Assembly: GCA_023404705.1 (NCBI GenBank)
Contig: JAEYAU010000136.1
Span: 1-59,056, forward strand
Reading direction: 5' to 3'
Source of the DNA: Pseudomonadota bacterium
Lineage (GTDB): Bacteria > Pseudomonadota > Alphaproteobacteria > Rhizobiales > Xanthobacteraceae
Length of the DNA: 59,056 nucleotides
Part shown: positions 24,488 to 33,052 of the stretch, piece by piece
Position numbering within the stretch: the stretch's first letter is position 1
Layout of the letters: the number at the start of each line of letters is the position of its first letter
The notes under the pieces: model-generated
The model's input: only the letters and a program-made list of their open reading frames with translations
What the model was told of the DNA's origin: nothing
Databases searched by the model: none
Program-made: the position numbers and the translations under genes

Positions 24488-25006
24488 TCAGCGCCCGCGC
24501 TTGGACAGCGAGATCCTGACCTCCTGCATCTCGCTGCCCGGCGAGCGAATCGAGATCGCCTGGGTGTTGCCGCGCGTCGTCATGTCGAGCAGCGCGCTGA
24601 AGGTCTGGCCTTCGGCCCGCAGATTGAGGCGGCTGCCGGAAGCCCGGCCGCTGAGCTGACCGCCCACTTGGCGCGTCATTTCGCTCCAGGTGCCCGAGAT
24701 CTGGTTGCCGGAGGCCACCGTCTGGCTCTGCAGCTCGAACTTGTAGCTGTCGCTGCTGCAGCTCAGCCGCAGATCGACCGTGGTGGGGTTCTGCAGCCGG
24801 TAGGTGGCCTGGCAGCGAATGCGCTCCTTGGTGCCGTTCGACATGGCGATGCTGCCGTCGCCGGACCAGGAACCGGGCAGCGCCGCGAAGGGATCTTCCT
24901 GAGCGAAGCTGGGCGTTGCGGCGAGCCCGAGGGCGGCCACCAGCACGGCCGGCCCGGCGAGACGGCGGATGACGGCCGAAAATGCTTCCGATTTGGTGAG
25001 AATCAC
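24488..25006 (-). CDS. Hypothetical secreted protein
   Basis: A 172-residue protein with a Sec signal peptide (VIRRLAGPAVLVAALGLAATPSFAQ) and a beta-rich mature domain (GSWSGDGSIAMSNGTKERIRC, then YRLQ). It has two cysteines at about mature residues 29 and 46 that could form a disulfide. The layout resembles secreted lipocalin-like/avidin-like domain proteins, but I do not assign a family. GTG start at 25006 with GGGAG seven bases upstream. It lies upstream of the MCE gene on the same strand, about 100 bases away. Confidence 0.65.
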   Translation of the reverse strand: MILTKSEAFSAVIRRLAGPAVLVAALGLAATPSFAQEDPFAALPGSWSGDGSIAMSNGTKERIRCQATYRLQNPTTVDLRLSCSSDSYKFELQSQTVASGNQISGTWSEMTRQVGGQLSGRASGSRLNLRAEGQTFSALLDMTTRGNTQAISIRSPGSEMQEVRISLSKRGR

Positions 25007-25180
25007 GACTTTGCTCCCTACCCGCCGCCATGAAACGCATTTCCGGCCGCCGGGACGGACGGCCGGACGAAATGTCCGCACCCGAATGCCGTGTCATCCG
25101 GCCGGTGTCAAATCCCCTCGACACGGTACGTGCGCTGCGGCGACAAAGGTTCGCTGCATTTGAACTTCTGCGGAGTCCTC

Positions 25181-26836
25181 ATGAATCGCATTACGGGCCG
25201 GTCGGCGTTCCTTGCTCTCCTCAAGGACGAGGGCATCACGCATCTGTTCGGCAATCCGGGGACGACCGAGCTGCCGATCATGCATGCGCTCAAGGAGCAC
25301 CCGGACCTGACCTATGTGATGGCGATGCAGGAAAGCCTGGTGGTCGCAATCGCCGACGGCTTCAGCCGGGCCTCCGGCCGGCTGGTCGCCTGCAACGTGC
25401 ATGTGGCGCCCGGTCTCGGCAATGCGATGGGCTCGCTTTACAACGCGAAGTTCACCGGCACGCCGATGATCCTCACGGCCGGCCAGCAGGAACAGGGGCA
25501 TGGGCTGATGGAGCCCCTGCTCTACGATCAGCTGGTGCGCATGGCCGAGCCGCTGGTGAAATGGGCCGTGGAGGTGACGCGGCTCGAGGACCTGCCGCGC
25601 ATCGTGCGCCGCGCCGCCAAGATCGCGACGACGCCGCCGACCGGGCCGGTGTTCATCTCGCTGCCCGGCGACATCCTCAATACCGAGGCCGGGATCGATC
25701 TCGGCCGTTCGACGCGCGTCGATACGCGCGTCGCGCCCTCGCCCGAGGCGCTGCAACCGCTCGTGAAGCGCATCCTCGCCGCCGAACGGCCGGTCATCGT
25801 GGTCGGGGATGAAATCGTCAAAAGCGATGCGCTCGAAGAGGCCGCAAGGTTTGCGAACGTGCTCGGATGCCCGGTCTACCAGCAGTCGATCGCCTATGGG
25901 GCGCATTTTCTCTCCGAGCAGCCCGGCTATATGGGACCGCTCTCCCGGATTCAGAAGCAGACGCACGATATCCTCGCGGCTCATGATCTGATGATCGTGC
26001 TCGGCGCCGATCCGGTGCGGATGTCGGTGTACAGCGAGACGTCACCGCTGCCGGACGACATGCCGATCGTGCAGGTCGGGCTGGTCGACAACGACCTGGC
26101 GAAGAATTTCCCCGTGGAGATCGCGCTCAAGGCCGACGTCCGGGAGACGCTGCGCGTGCTCGCGCCGGCGCTCGCGGCGGCCGGTGGGCAAGCGCTCGTG
26201 CAACGCGCGCAGAAGAGCACCGCGGAGCTTGCGGCGAAGAACTGGTCGGCGAAACGAAAGGCGCTCATCGCGCAGATCTCGCAAAAAAGCGCGAGCGTTC
26301 CGATCGATCCCGACTGGCTGGCGCTTCGCGTCGTCGAAGCGATGCCGCCCAATGCCATCCTGGTCGATGAAGGCCTGACCTCGGCGCGCGTCATCGGATC
26401 GTTGCGCGCGCATCGCGATCGCTACGGCTATCACGCGCTCGCTTCCGGCGGCATCGGCTGGGGCCTGCCGGCCTCCATTGGCGTCAGCCTCGCCAACCCG
26501 GACCGGCCAGTGGTCTGCTATTCGGGCGACGGCAGCGCCATGTACTCGATCCAGTCGCTCTGGACCGCCGCGCACCACAAGCTGCCGCTCACCGTTGTGA
26601 TCGCGAACAATGGCGGATACCGCATCATCAAGCAGCGCTTGCTCGCGTTCCACAACGACGATCATTTCGTCGGCATGGACTTTGCTGATCCGGCGGTCGA
26701 TTTCACGGCGATCGCGCGCGGGCTCGGACTGGAAGCCATCCGCATCGACACGCCCGACGGGCTCGACGCCCTGCCCGCCTGGTTCGCGCGGCCCGGCGCG
26801 AAGCTGATCGAGGTGATGATCGACACGTCGGTGTAG
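25181..26836 (+). CDS. Thiamine-diphosphate enzyme, benzoylformate-decarboxylase-like
   Basis: A 551-residue ThDP enzyme with the standard three domains. The N-terminal part has FGNPGTTELP, the activating Glu in AMQESLVVAIADG and the BFD-type HVAPGLGNAMG with its histidine. The ThDP/Mg motif GDGSAMYSIQSLWTAAHHKLP followed by NN is in the C-terminal domain. Layout and motifs match benzoylformate decarboxylase (MdlC) better than acetolactate synthase: there is no FAD-loop segment. It decarboxylates a 2-oxo acid; the natural substrate is uncertain. Start chosen at MNRITG with GGAG upstream. The downstream gene encodes an ICMT-like membrane enzyme. Confidence 0.88.
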   Translation: MNRITGRSAFLALLKDEGITHLFGNPGTTELPIMHALKEHPDLTYVMAMQESLVVAIADGFSRASGRLVACNVHVAPGLGNAMGSLYNAKFTGTPMILTAGQQEQGHGLMEPLLYDQLVRMAEPLVKWAVEVTRLEDLPRIVRRAAKIATTPPTGPVFISLPGDILNTEAGIDLGRSTRVDTRVAPSPEALQPLVKRILAAERPVIVVGDEIVKSDALEEAARFANVLGCPVYQQSIAYGAHFLSEQPGYMGPLSRIQKQTHDILAAHDLMIVLGADPVRMSVYSETSPLPDDMPIVQVGLVDNDLAKNFPVEIALKADVRETLRVLAPALAAAGGQALVQRAQKSTAELAAKNWSAKRKALIAQISQKSASVPIDPDWLALRVVEAMPPNAILVDEGLTSARVIGSLRAHRDRYGYHALASGGIGWGLPASIGVSLANPDRPVVCYSGDGSAMYSIQSLWTAAHHKLPLTVVIANNGGYRIIKQRLLAFHNDDHFVGMDFADPAVDFTAIARGLGLEAIRIDTPDGLDALPAWFARPGAKLIEVMIDTSV

Positions 26837-26858
26837 GCCCGCGCCCAAGGCGAGCGCC

Positions 26859-27536
26859 ATGCGCAACCTCTATCTCAGAGCTGCAGGAAAGCTCCTCCAG
26901 CTTCCGCTCATGCTCGCGCTCTTCGTCTTCCTGCCGGCGGGGACGCTCGACTATTGGGAGGGCTGGCTCTTCAGCGCGGTGTTCGTGCTCGGCTCGCTGG
27001 CGATCACGGTCTACCTGGCGGTGACGGATCCCGCGCTGCTCGAGCGGCGCATGAATGCGGGGCCCGGCGCCGAGCCCGAGAAGGCGCAGAAGACCATCAT
27101 GTGGTTCGCGCTGGCGACGTTCGCGGCGCTGCCGATCGTCTCGGCGCTGGACCATCGGTTCGGATGGTCGACGGTGCCGCGGGCGGTGGTGATCCTCGCC
27201 AATATCCTGACCGTGCTGTCCTTCGTCGGCTTCCTCTGGGTCTTCCGCGCGAACACCTATGGGGCGGCCACCATCCAGATCGCGGAAGGCCAGCGCGTCA
27301 TCTCGACGGGACCCTACGCGATCGTGCGCCATCCGATGTACGGCTTCGCGCTGCTGTTGCTCGTCGCCATGCCGGTGGCGCTCGGCTCATGGTGGGGCCT
27401 GTTCATGGTCATGCCGGCCATTGCGGGGATCGTTGCGCGATTGCGCGACGAGGAGCGGTTTCTGGCGAGCCACCTCGACGGCTATGTGGACTACATGCGA
27501 CGGGTCCGCTACCGGCTGGTGCCGGGCGTCTATTGA
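26859..27536 (+). CDS. ICMT/PEMT-like membrane methyltransferase family protein
   Basis: A 225-residue integral membrane protein with about five helices and the isoprenylcysteine carboxyl methyltransferase-type signature GPYAIVRHPMYGFALLLLVA near residue 150, followed by RLRDEERFLASHL. In this family the RHPxY and EE motifs bind SAM. Bacterial members act on lipids or small molecules, and most are uncharacterised. It is 22 bases after the ThDP enzyme gene, so co-transcription is likely. Confidence 0.85.
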   Translation: MRNLYLRAAGKLLQLPLMLALFVFLPAGTLDYWEGWLFSAVFVLGSLAITVYLAVTDPALLERRMNAGPGAEPEKAQKTIMWFALATFAALPIVSALDHRFGWSTVPRAVVILANILTVLSFVGFLWVFRANTYGAATIQIAEGQRVISTGPYAIVRHPMYGFALLLLVAMPVALGSWWGLFMVMPAIAGIVARLRDEERFLASHLDGYVDYMRRVRYRLVPGVY

Positions 27537-27541
27537 GGCGG

Positions 27542-28591
27542 CTAGCTCGCGCTGCGTGCGCCTTCGGCCATCATCTCGCGCACCAGCGGCACCACCTTGG
27601 TGCCGTAGAGCTCGATGCAGCGCATCAGCTTGTCGTGCGCGAGCGTGCCCGCGGAGTGCTTGAGGTCGAAGCGCTGCAGGCCGAGGACCTGAGCCGTGCG
27701 GGCGATCTTGCGCGCGACCGTCTCGGGGCTGCCGACATGCAGGGCGCCCTGCTCGACCTCGCGCTCGAAGGCGGCGCGCTGCATCGGCGGCCAGCCGCGC
27801 TCGGCGCCGATGCGGTCGTGCATCGCCTTGTAGCCCTGCCAGTAGTCGTCGCGTGCTTGCGCGTCGGTCGGCGCGACATGGCCGGGCGAATGCACGGCGA
27901 GCGGCAGCGCGGGCTTGCCCATTTGCGCGAAGGCGCGGTGATAGAGATCGACGAAGGGCCGGAAGCGCGCCGGGTCGCCGCCGATGATGGCGAGCGCCAT
28001 GGGGAATTCGTAGCTCGCGGCGCGCACGACGGATTCGGGCGTGCCGCCGACACCGATCCAGGTGCGCAGCGGCCCCTCGAGGTTCGGATAGACGCGCTGG
28101 TTCTGCAGCGGGCTGCGCGTCTCGCCGGCCCAGGTCACGGGCTGCGCGCGCAGCAGCGCGGCGAAGAGGTCGAGCCGCTCCTCGAACAGCTGCTGATATT
28201 GCGAGAGGTCGAAGCCGAACAGCGGGAAGCTCTCGGTGAAGGAGCCGCGGCCGAGCCGCACCTCGGCGCGGCCGTTCGAGACGGCATTGAGGGTCGAGAA
28301 GCGCTCGAACACGCGCACCGGATCGTCGGAGGAAAGCACCGTGACGGCGGTGCCGACCAGGATGCGCTGCGTGCGCGCCGCGATGGCGGCGAGCACGATC
28401 TCGGGCGACGAAATCGCGAAGTCCGGACGGTGATGCTCGCCGACGCCGTAGGCGTGGATGCCGACCTGATCGGCCAGCACGGCCTCCTCGACGACGTCGC
28501 GAATGACCTGCGCATGCGGCTTGGGCTGGCCGTCCGGGCCGATGGTGACGTCGCCGAACGTATCGAGGCCGAATTCGAGCTCTTGTGCCAT
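27542..28591 (-). CDS. LLM-class flavin-dependent oxidoreductase
   Basis: A 349-residue luciferase-like monooxygenase-fold protein. The motifs YGVGEHHRPDFAISSPEIVLAA and GTAVTVLSSDDPVRVFERFSTL are typical of the group 1 LLM family, which uses FMNH2 or F420. The C-terminal VGSPETVARKI is the conserved substrate/flavin segment. The substrate is unknown. It is convergent with the ICMT-like gene, with only five bases between the stops. Confidence 0.9.
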   Translation of the reverse strand: MAQELEFGLDTFGDVTIGPDGQPKPHAQVIRDVVEEAVLADQVGIHAYGVGEHHRPDFAISSPEIVLAAIAARTQRILVGTAVTVLSSDDPVRVFERFSTLNAVSNGRAEVRLGRGSFTESFPLFGFDLSQYQQLFEERLDLFAALLRAQPVTWAGETRSPLQNQRVYPNLEGPLRTWIGVGGTPESVVRAASYEFPMALAIIGGDPARFRPFVDLYHRAFAQMGKPALPLAVHSPGHVAPTDAQARDDYWQGYKAMHDRIGAERGWPPMQRAAFEREVEQGALHVGSPETVARKIARTAQVLGLQRFDLKHSAGTLAHDKLMRCIELYGTKVVPLVREMMAEGARSAS

Positions 28592-28657
28592 GAGGTCCGC
28601 CTTGGTTCAGACGGCCCTATAGCGGACATGGCCCGTTTGTACAGCCTCAGCCGGAAT

Positions 28658-28789
28658 GTAGGGTGTGCTCGGCGGCCCGAGTGCGGGAGTTGGACCGCAA
28701 GCCATACGTCCGCCGAGCGCACGCGTGCGCTCAGCGCGATCCAATTCATTGCCCAATGGAAGCACCTTGGCGCGCTGAGCACACCCTAC
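28658..28789. repeat. Palindromic intergenic repeat, GTAGGGTG family, copy 2
   Basis: Perfect 13-base inverted arms GTAGGGTGTGCTC (28658-28670) and GAGCACACCCTAC (28777-28789). Internal dyads include GCGCACGCGTGCGC. It shares the arm core GTAGGGTG(C/T)GCT and the following GGCCCGAG with the element at 27-176. It lies between two minus-strand genes. Confidence 0.7.
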
Positions 28790-28804
28790 ACGGCAGGTCT
28801 CGAC

Positions 28805-29194
28805 TCAGCCGCCGGCGCCGGGAATGAAGCAGCGGATGTTCGGCCGGCGCTTGCCGTCGACGTCCCAGGAGAACCAGTACCAGACGGTCGCATAGCCGAG
28901 CCGGTTCGGCTCCTTGATCACGGCGTCCTCGGGGACGACGTACCAGTGGCCATCGATGCGCACACGATAGCGGCCGGTGTCGTTGTCCCAATCGACCTCG
29001 GCCGGAAAGCCGTCGGCCGTGTCGCAGCAGCTGACACCGCCCTTGTCCTTCAGCCCGCGCACCCAGTCGCGGATGATGGGATCGACGTCGGCGTATTGAC
29101 CCGGATATTGCTCGCGCGCTGCGGCAGGCATGCCGGTCAGCAGGACGAGCATCACCATCGCCAGCGCTTTCACCAGCGGCACGTTCACCCCCAT
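28805..29194 (-). CDS. Hypothetical secreted protein
   Basis: A 129-residue protein with a Sec signal peptide (LVKALAMVMLVLLTGMPAAA). The mature domain holds the conserved-looking GGVSCCDTADGFPAEVDW, YRVRIDGHWYVVPEDAVI and SWDVDGKRRPNIRCFIPG. The Cys pair and the final Cys could bind metal or form a disulfide. Similar small exported proteins are widespread in Bradyrhizobium-type genomes (from memory), without known function. The start at 29194 has only a weak ribosome-binding site. Confidence 0.7.
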   Translation of the reverse strand: MGVNVPLVKALAMVMLVLLTGMPAAAREQYPGQYADVDPIIRDWVRGLKDKGGVSCCDTADGFPAEVDWDNDTGRYRVRIDGHWYVVPEDAVIKEPNRLGYATVWYWFSWDVDGKRRPNIRCFIPGAGG

Positions 29195-29437
29195 CGCGTC
29201 TTGCTGGCGCGCTCGCACCCCCCGCCGGGATGGCGCGCGCCGCCTGCTGCGCATCGCAGACGACTCAGTGTCGCTTCTGCTCTGCCCCACGGACGAGTGA
29301 ATGGAACCCGGCGGCTCCGCGCTAGATCGTAGAACTGCGATGCGCGCCGGGCGCGTGCGCGACGAGGTTCGCACGCCCTTGACCACGGCCGGCAGAAGGC
29401 CTCCGATATTCGGCAGTCGCAGCCGAGCCTTGCCGCC

Positions 29438-30190
29438 ATGACATCCGAGATGGCCTTTGCGATCGAGGTGTTCGTCCGCGGTCACGCGGTCGGCAGGAGC
29501 CAGACGTTTCCCTATCGGGTGGATCACATCGGGCCGCTATGGGTGATGCGCGATGCGCCGCGCAAGAACGCGCGCGACTACCGCAAGGAAGAGTGGATCG
29601 CGTATGACGTGGATCCGCGCGAGGCGGACAAGATTGCACGCAAGCAGGCGCGCGGCCGCTTCTTCCTGTGCGACATGATCGCAGAGGGCGCGCCGGACGT
29701 GCGCGAGTCCTACAAGGCGCTCGGTTATCGGCTGCTCGCGACGGAAGGATTTTTCGTGCAGCGGCTGGAGCGGATTCCGCGTCCGCCGTCGCCCGTGACG
29801 GTCGAGCGCCTGTCTACCCCGGAGCTCGCGGCAAGGTTGGGCAAGGTCATGCGCAGGCGGCCCATTCCGGGCGAGCTGCTCACCGACGAGGCTCCGTTCC
29901 GTCAGTACATTGCGATCGACGGCGACGACATCGTCGGCCGCGTGCGCAGCGTGGACGCAGCGGGCGCGACCTGGTGCGCCGATATGTATGTGGAGCCCGC
30001 GCATCGCCGGCGCGGGATCGGGCGGGCCCTGCTGGCGCGCATGCTGCGCGACGATCGGGCACGGGGCTCGAAATGCTCCGTGCTGACCGCGAGCCACACG
30101 GGCGCGCTGCTCTATCCGCACCTCGGCTACGAGCGCATCGGCACGCTGCTGATGTTCGCGCCGCGTCGGGAGAAGGCGAGCGCGGCTTGA
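29438..30190 (+). CDS. GNAT-family N-acetyltransferase
   Basis: A 250-residue protein. The C-terminal GNAT domain (about residues 120-245) has the acetyl-CoA-binding motif EPAHRRRGIGRALLARMLRDD. An N-terminal region of about 110 residues (FPYRVDHIGPLWVMRD, ARDYRKEEWIAYDV) is not part of the minimal GNAT fold and may give substrate specificity. The substrate is unknown. An in-frame ATG at 29450 is an alternative start. Confidence 0.82.
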   Translation: MTSEMAFAIEVFVRGHAVGRSQTFPYRVDHIGPLWVMRDAPRKNARDYRKEEWIAYDVDPREADKIARKQARGRFFLCDMIAEGAPDVRESYKALGYRLLATEGFFVQRLERIPRPPSPVTVERLSTPELAARLGKVMRRRPIPGELLTDEAPFRQYIAIDGDDIVGRVRSVDAAGATWCADMYVEPAHRRRGIGRALLARMLRDDRARGSKCSVLTASHTGALLYPHLGYERIGTLLMFAPRREKASAA

Positions 30191-30202
30191 CCCGGGCGCG
30201 CA

Positions 30203-31189
30203 TCAAGCCTTGCCGCCGTCGGCCCTCCCGAGCACGACGGCGAGCCAGCCCGTCGACGCGCTCTGCGCACAGAAGGTGACGACCGCGACCGAGATCGGTA
30301 CGCCGATGAACGCGCCCGGAATGCCCCACAGGAACATCCAGAGGAATACGGAGAACAGCACCACGAAAGGCGAGATCGCGAGCGCATTGCCGGACAGGCG
30401 CGGCTCGATATAGCTGCCGACGACGAACTGTATCACGTTCAAGCCGATGAAGATCGTCACCACGGCTTGCCAGCTGTCGAGCTGAGCGATTGCGAGGGCC
30501 GTCGGGATGAGGGTGGCGACCAGCGGGCCGAGGAATGGAATGTAGTTGAGAACGAAGGCAATCACCCCGCACTCGCGCGCCAGCGGCAAGCCAGCGAGCA
30601 CGGCCGCGAGCCAGACCAGCACGCCGGTCAGCACGCTCATCAGCGTGCGCACCAACATGTAGGTCCGCAGCTTCTCCGCGGTCTCGGCGGATCCGCGCAA
30701 GAGAACGTGCGCGAGGTCGCGGTTCGCGAGCGACCTGAACTTCTCGGCCGTCGCCTTCACCTCGAGAAGGCCGAGGACCACATAGACGAGCACGAACAGC
30801 CAAAAGGTGAGCGTCGTGTTCACCTGACCGGTGAACGTCTGCATCAAGCCGACGAACCAGCTGATGTTGAAGTGCTCGGTCCACAGGGACGACACCGCAA
30901 CCCCCTGCGCCTCGAGCCAGGAGGCGGTCCGCTCGTAGAGCGCCTGAAAGCGCGCGAGATTGGCGATACTCCATCGCCCGACGCGGCCGAAGGCCACGAC
31001 GATCAGCGCGGCGAAGCCGGTGATGGTCGTGACGAGCAGCAACATGCTGATGGCGAGCGCGAGCACCCTTGGCAGCCGTGCCTCCAGCCAGCTCTGCAGC
31101 GGCCACAAAAGGGCGATGAAGAAGAGCGCAAAGGCAACAGGGGCGAACACCGCGCTGGCGACGTTCAGTCCAGCGAGGACCACAGCCAC
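30203..31189 (-). CDS. AI-2E family transporter
   Basis: A 328-residue inner-membrane protein of the AI-2E (YdiK/TqsA, UPF0118) exporter/antiporter family. It has hydrophobic pairs at both ends and the family core ECGVIAFVLNYIPFLGPLVATLIPTALA, then NVIQFVVGSYIEPRLSGNALAISPFVVLF near the C-terminus. The start is uncertain: GTG at 31189 is the first usual start codon, but a convincing hydrophobic stretch (VLNAWIWLIG) continues in frame for about 10 residues upstream, without ATG, GTG or TTG. A non-standard start or a small loss at the 5' end is possible. Confidence 0.85.
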   Translation of the reverse strand: MAVVLAGLNVASAVFAPVAFALFFIALLWPLQSWLEARLPRVLALAISMLLLVTTITGFAALIVVAFGRVGRWSIANLARFQALYERTASWLEAQGVAVSSLWTEHFNISWFVGLMQTFTGQVNTTLTFWLFVLVYVVLGLLEVKATAEKFRSLANRDLAHVLLRGSAETAEKLRTYMLVRTLMSVLTGVLVWLAAVLAGLPLARECGVIAFVLNYIPFLGPLVATLIPTALAIAQLDSWQAVVTIFIGLNVIQFVVGSYIEPRLSGNALAISPFVVLFSVFLWMFLWGIPGAFIGVPISVAVVTFCAQSASTGWLAVVLGRADGGKA

Positions 31190-31313
31190 GCCGATCAGCC
31201 AGATCCAGGCGTTCAGGACTCGCTCCGCATTCCCCGCAGCACGAACATTCGAGCAAGCCGGGAAACCGGAGTCAATTCAGGAGCGCGGCATCCTTCGCGC
31301 CGGAACGAGGGGG

Positions 31314-32927
31314 TCAGCTTGCCGGCATGGTGCTGCGCAGCTCGCGCTTCATGAGCTTGCCATTGGCGTTGCGCGGCAGCGGCTCGCTGCGCAGCGTGAT
31401 GCTCTCGGGCACCTTGTAGTCGGCCAGCACGCGCGCGCAGTGCTGCTTCAGGTCGCTCTCGCCGACCCCTTGCGCGACCACGAAGGCGTGCACGCGCTCG
31501 CCGAGCACCGGACAGGGCTTCGCCACCACGGCGGCCTCGACCACGCCCGGGAAACTCATCAGCGTGTTCTCGACCTCGACCGAGGCGATCTTGTAGCCGC
31601 CGCGGTTGATCATGTCCTTCTTGCGGTCGAGCACGCGGATGTAACCCTCGGCATCCCGGCTGCCGATGTCCCCGGAACGCCAGTAGCCGCCGACGATGTG
31701 CTCGGCGGTGGCGGCGGGATCGTTCCAATAACCCTTCACGACCATCGGGCCGCCGAGCCAGAGCTCGCCCTCCTCACCGGCCGGTACCTCGCGGCCCGTC
31801 TCGTCCATCACCAGGATGTCGGCGCAGGGCACCGCGCAGCCGACGCTGTCGGAGCGCGCGGCGGTTTCGGAAGGCGGCATGACAGTGGCGGGGGACGTCG
31901 TTTCGGTCGCGCCATAGGCGTTCATCAGGTTGAGGTTCGGCAGCACCTCGGCGAAGCGCGCGATGGTCGCGGGCGCCATCGGCGCGCCGCCGAAGCTGCC
32001 GACGCGCCAGGCTGTCAGCTTGTCCGGCACGAAGCCGGGATCGAGGAGACACAGATTGTACATGGCCGGCACCATGAGCGAGTGCGTCATGCGCTCGCGC
32101 GCTGCGAGCGCGAGGAAGTCGGCGGCTTTGAACGCAGGCATGACGAGCAGCGTCGCGGCCGCGCGCACCATGCTGGCAATCAACGCGATGACGCCAGTGA
32201 CATGACTCATCGGAACCGCAACGGTGGCGCGGTCCTGTGACGTGAGCCCCATGCAGTATTCGAAGTGCATAGCCGAGTGGCAGATGCCGAGATGGGTCAG
32301 CATGGCGCCCTTCGGGCGCCCAGTGGTGCCCGACGTGTAGAGGATGACCGCGGTGTCCTCTTCGTCGACGCTGGCGGGCGCCTGCACGGCCGGCCCATTG
32401 AGCGGGAGATCTGCGATCGGCGCGCCGGGCTGCACGGCGACGCGCTGAAGGAGAGCCGGCGTCGCGTCCGGCGACGGCAGGCGGTCGGAAAGGTCGGCGT
32501 CGTGCACGAGCAGCTTCGCGCCGGAGTGCTCGAGCATGTAGGCGAGCCCCTGCGTCTGCTCGCGCACGCTCAGCGGCACCGCGACGGCGCCGAGGCGCAG
32601 GGCCGCGAACATCACCACCGGAAACGCGATGCCGTTGCCGAGCAGCATGGCGACGCGATCGCCCTGCCCGACTCCGGCCGCCGCGATCCCGGCGGCGCAG
32701 CGCGCGACCGCGCTCTCCAGCGCGCGATAGCTCAGCCGCTCGGCGCCGCAGACGATCGCCTCGCCATCCGGATTGCGCGCCACCGCCTCGGCCAGCAGGT
32801 CATAGGCGTTGCGCGGTCGCTCGACGAAGCAGCGCACGACGCGGGCGCCATAGTGGCGCTCGTAGCGCATAGCCGGCACGCGGCCGAGCCAGGCGCGCTC
32901 GCGTTCCATGAGGCTTCGTTGCGTCAT
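31314..32927 (-). CDS. AMP-binding acyl-CoA ligase
   Basis: A 537-residue ANL-superfamily enzyme that makes acyl-AMP and then acyl-CoA. The motifs VILYTSGTTGRPKGAMLTH (P-loop), NAYGATETTSP, GYWRSGDIG and RKKDMINRGGYKI, and the catalytic lysine in ANGKLMKRELR, are intact. The acyl substrate cannot be read off. The start has AGGAG five bases upstream. It diverges from the SdhA-like flavoprotein gene with about 125 bases between, so the two may share regulation. Confidence 0.92.
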   Translation of the reverse strand: MTQRSLMERERAWLGRVPAMRYERHYGARVVRCFVERPRNAYDLLAEAVARNPDGEAIVCGAERLSYRALESAVARCAAGIAAAGVGQGDRVAMLLGNGIAFPVVMFAALRLGAVAVPLSVREQTQGLAYMLEHSGAKLLVHDADLSDRLPSPDATPALLQRVAVQPGAPIADLPLNGPAVQAPASVDEEDTAVILYTSGTTGRPKGAMLTHLGICHSAMHFEYCMGLTSQDRATVAVPMSHVTGVIALIASMVRAAATLLVMPAFKAADFLALAARERMTHSLMVPAMYNLCLLDPGFVPDKLTAWRVGSFGGAPMAPATIARFAEVLPNLNLMNAYGATETTSPATVMPPSETAARSDSVGCAVPCADILVMDETGREVPAGEEGELWLGGPMVVKGYWNDPAATAEHIVGGYWRSGDIGSRDAEGYIRVLDRKKDMINRGGYKIASVEVENTLMSFPGVVEAAVVAKPCPVLGERVHAFVVAQGVGESDLKQHCARVLADYKVPESITLRSEPLPRNANGKLMKRELRSTMPAS

Positions 32928-33052
32928 GTGAGCTCCTCGCAGGCGGAACATACCGAAGCCGGCCGCGCCGGCTGCTGTCAAGGCGCGCGCGCGCAACCGC
33001 GCCTCGCAATGGGCGAACGGCTCGTGCCTTGACCCGCCGCCGCGAAATCCTG

